From: SAR86 cluster bacterium AG-447-A08
Lineage (GTDB): Bacteria; Pseudomonadota; Gammaproteobacteria; Magnimaribacterales; Magnimaribacteraceae
DNA: 64,000 nucleotides
Reading direction: 5' to 3'
Assembly (NCBI GenBank): GCA_003212335.1
Contig: QCQA01000003.1
Span: forward strand, 1-64,000
The position numbers were made by a program, and so were the translations under genes. Position 1 is the stretch's first letter. Each line of letters starts with the position of its first letter. Below, piece after piece: positions 62,176 to 64,000 of this stretch. The notes under the pieces are model-generated. The model was not told where the DNA came from. It saw nothing but the letters and a program-made list of their open reading frames with translations, and did not search any database.

Positions 62176-62213
62176 AATCTAAATAAATTATAACCAAAAA
62201 TTATCTCTAAAAC

Positions 62214-64000
62214 TTAAATCAATTTCTTTATTTCCGTCATTTGACGATTGAGATTCTCTAATTCAATTTCCAAGGTAGAAAATCTATCTTTTTGTGACTC
62301 TACTAATTCCTTAGGAGCATTTTCTGTAAAGTTTTTATTCGATAGTTTTGAGCTCAACATTTCCTTTTCTTTAGAAATTTTATTTATTTTTTTATTTAAT
62401 CTTTCACTTTCTTCTTTTGCATCAATTAACCCTTCTAAAGGAATCATTACTTTTAATTTACCCAAAGTGAAGATAGAAGAAGGGGGATCCTGTGATTCAT
62501 TATTTGTCCAATTGATTGACTTCAGGCTGGATAATTTTTTTACATACGAACTCACTTTATCGAGATTTAGTTCATCTCCAGAATTTCCACCCTTAAAAGT
62601 TGCTGCTATCTTAATTGAAGGCTTTATTGAAAGCTCCCCTCTAATATTACGAATACCTGAAACTATAGCTTTCAGCCATTCAATTCTTTTGAAATCATCT
62701 TCTATGCAGTTTTTTGCCTCTTGAGGATAGTCACAAAGCATTAAACTTTTGCTTGAAGATTGGTGGTGATTTTTAAATTGATTCCAAATTTCTTCAGTTA
62801 TAAATGGCATTATTGGATGAGCTAATCTTAGCGTTTTCTCGAGGACATGAACCATCGACCTAACTACTTCAGATGGATTTATATTTTCTTCAGAAAAGCT
62901 AATCTTGTGCATTTCAATAAACCAATCACAAAATTCATACCAAATGAATTCATAGATGGCCTTTGTGGCCAGGTCAAACCTGTATTCATCAAATGACTTA
63001 TTAACCTTTTTTAAAGTTTCGTTGAATTTATAATCTATCCAGGCATCAATCTCTGTTTTACTTCGATTATCTGCAATACCAAAGTTTGCAATGTTTAAGT
63101 CTATGAACCTAGCTGCATTCCATAATTTATTACAAAAATTTCTATATCCCTCAACACGTTTTATATCAAAGTTTATATCCCTTCCTCCAGATGCAAGAGA
63201 ACAAAAGGTTAGTCTCAAGGCATCTGTTCCATAAGATTTTATGCCTTCAGGGAATTCTTTTTTTGTCTGCTTGATAATTTGTTCTTTCATCTTGGGCTGC
63301 ATGAGACCATCGGTTCTTTTCTCTAGTAATGAATCTAAGTCGATACCATCTATGATATCTAAGGGATCTAAAGTATTTCCTTTTGATTTAGACATTTTTT
63401 GACCTTCAGAGTCTTTAATGAGGCCATGAATCAAAATTTTCTTAAAAGGCACTTCATTAATAAAATGGGTTGTCATCATTATCATTCTAGCCACCCAGAA
63501 AAAAATAATATCAAATCCAGTTACCAATACACTTGTTGGATGGTATCGCGAGAGAAGATTTTCATCTTTGGGCCAACCTAGAGTTGAGAAAGTCCATAAT
63601 GCTGAAGAGAACCAAGTATCTAAAACATCATCCTCTTGTTGAAGCTCTCTTGCATCTAATTTATATTTTTTTCGAACTCCTTCTTCTGATTCTCCAACGT
63701 ATATATTGCCTTCTGAGTCAAACCAGGCAGGGATTCTGTGTCCCCACCATAGTTGGCGACTAATACACCAATCTTGTATGTCATCCATCCAATTAAAATA
63801 TGTATTTTCCCAATTCTTGGGTACAAATTGAGTTTCATCATCTTTTACCACTCTTATAGCCTCTTCAGATAAAGTTTTAACATTTACAAACCATTGATTT
63901 GTAACGAGCGGCTGAAGAATAGAATTGCTTCTCTCACTTCTCGGTATTTGCACCCGATAAGGTTCAGTTTTCTTGAGTTGACCAAGATCCTCCAATTCTT
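62214..64000 (-). CDS. valS: Valyl-tRNA synthetase, N-terminal part cut by the window edge
   Basis: Class I synthetase that charges tRNA-Val. The frame is open to the right edge, so only the C-terminal ~595 residues of about 900 are here. Seen: WCISRQLWWGHRIPAW, DDVLDTWFSSALWTFSTLGWP, the DxxFFWVARMIMM region, and the ATP motif KMSKSKGN. The anticodon-binding domain follows, and the C-terminal coiled coil ends RQMTEIKKLI as in ValS. The HIGH motif lies outside the window. Confidence 0.97.
   Translation of the reverse strand, partial: ELEDLGQLKKTEPYRVQIPRSERSNSILQPLVTNQWFVNVKTLSEEAIRVVKDDETQFVPKNWENTYFNWMDDIQDWCISRQLWWGHRIPAWFDSEGNIYVGESEEGVRKKYKLDARELQQEDDVLDTWFSSALWTFSTLGWPKDENLLSRYHPTSVLVTGFDIIFFWVARMIMMTTHFINEVPFKKILIHGLIKDSEGQKMSKSKGNTLDPLDIIDGIDLDSLLEKRTDGLMQPKMKEQIIKQTKKEFPEGIKSYGTDALRLTFCSLASGGRDINFDIKRVEGYRNFCNKLWNAARFIDLNIANFGIADNRSKTEIDAWIDYKFNETLKKVNKSFDEYRFDLATKAIYEFIWYEFCDWFIEMHKISFSEENINPSEVVRSMVHVLEKTLRLAHPIMPFITEEIWNQFKNHHQSSSKSLMLCDYPQEAKNCIEDDFKRIEWLKAIVSGIRNIRGELSIKPSIKIAATFKGGNSGDELNLDKVSSYVKKLSSLKSINWTNNESQDPPSSIFTLGKLKVMIPLEGLIDAKEESERLNKKINKISKEKEMLSSKLSNKNFTENAPKELVESQKDRFSTLEIELENLNRQMTEIKKLI

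Noticed and set aside
62248-62724. 158-codon forward frame opposite valS
   Set aside because: Antisense shadow of the ValS C-terminus.

Overview
The window is an AT-rich, very tightly packed stretch of core chromosome from a gammaproteobacterium, most likely a streamlined marine lineage such as SAR86. That placement is an inference from protein character and gene order: S10-spc-alpha ribosomal block, divergent uvrA/ssb and bamE/fur, fabA-fabB, smpB-ssrA, holD-rimI, and rpsB-tsf-frr through accA-tilS. A 16S sequence or marker tree would settle it. I see no insertion sequence, prophage, CRISPR array, rRNA or tRNA gene, and no gene-free stretch above 300 bases.

Layout. 1-12562: end of the S10 operon (rplC, cut by the window edge), then spc and alpha operons through rplQ. 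12559-21776: uvrA, ssb, fabB-fabA, a polyprenyl synthase, rplU-rpmA-obgE-proB and rpsT. 21849-28124: a less conserved patch with an LPS heptosyltransferase-like gene, an SMP-30 hydrolase, an epimerase, an unknown membrane protein, ssrA-smpB, a membrane protein and an NSS transporter. 28126-33437: bamE/fur, the chaperone set grpE-dnaK-dnaJ behind two clear sigma-32-type promoters, and dapB. 33608-52705: one long forward run, rpsB-tsf-frr-uppS-cdsA-dxr-rseP-bamA-skp-lpxD-fabZ-lpxA-lpxB-rnhB-dnaE-accA-tilS. It couples translation factors, isoprenoid and phospholipid synthesis, outer-membrane assembly and lipid A synthesis. 52719-64000: a crotonase-family enzyme, an MFS symporter, leuA, holD-rimI, a glutathione peroxidase, an aldo/keto reductase, an ElaA-type acetyltransferase, a parvulin, a HupE/UreJ-type membrane protein, a membrane-anchored cold-shock-domain protein, and valS (cut by the right edge).

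Most genes are household genes with expected motifs and lengths. The interest lies in the architecture. Seven of eight convergent gene pairs overlap or lie within 4 bases, leaving no intergenic space for a hairpin terminator. Several divergent pairs share a symmetric or abutting -10 element, which could act as a bidirectional promoter. pyrH is missing from its usual place between tsf and frr. leuA appears to have a structured leader with a small Leu-rich ORF. Ribosomal protein S2 carries a long acidic tail. I did not find an obviously new multi-gene system; the most open leads are the leuA leader, the shared -10 pattern, the missing pyrH, and the membrane/cold-shock-domain fusion.
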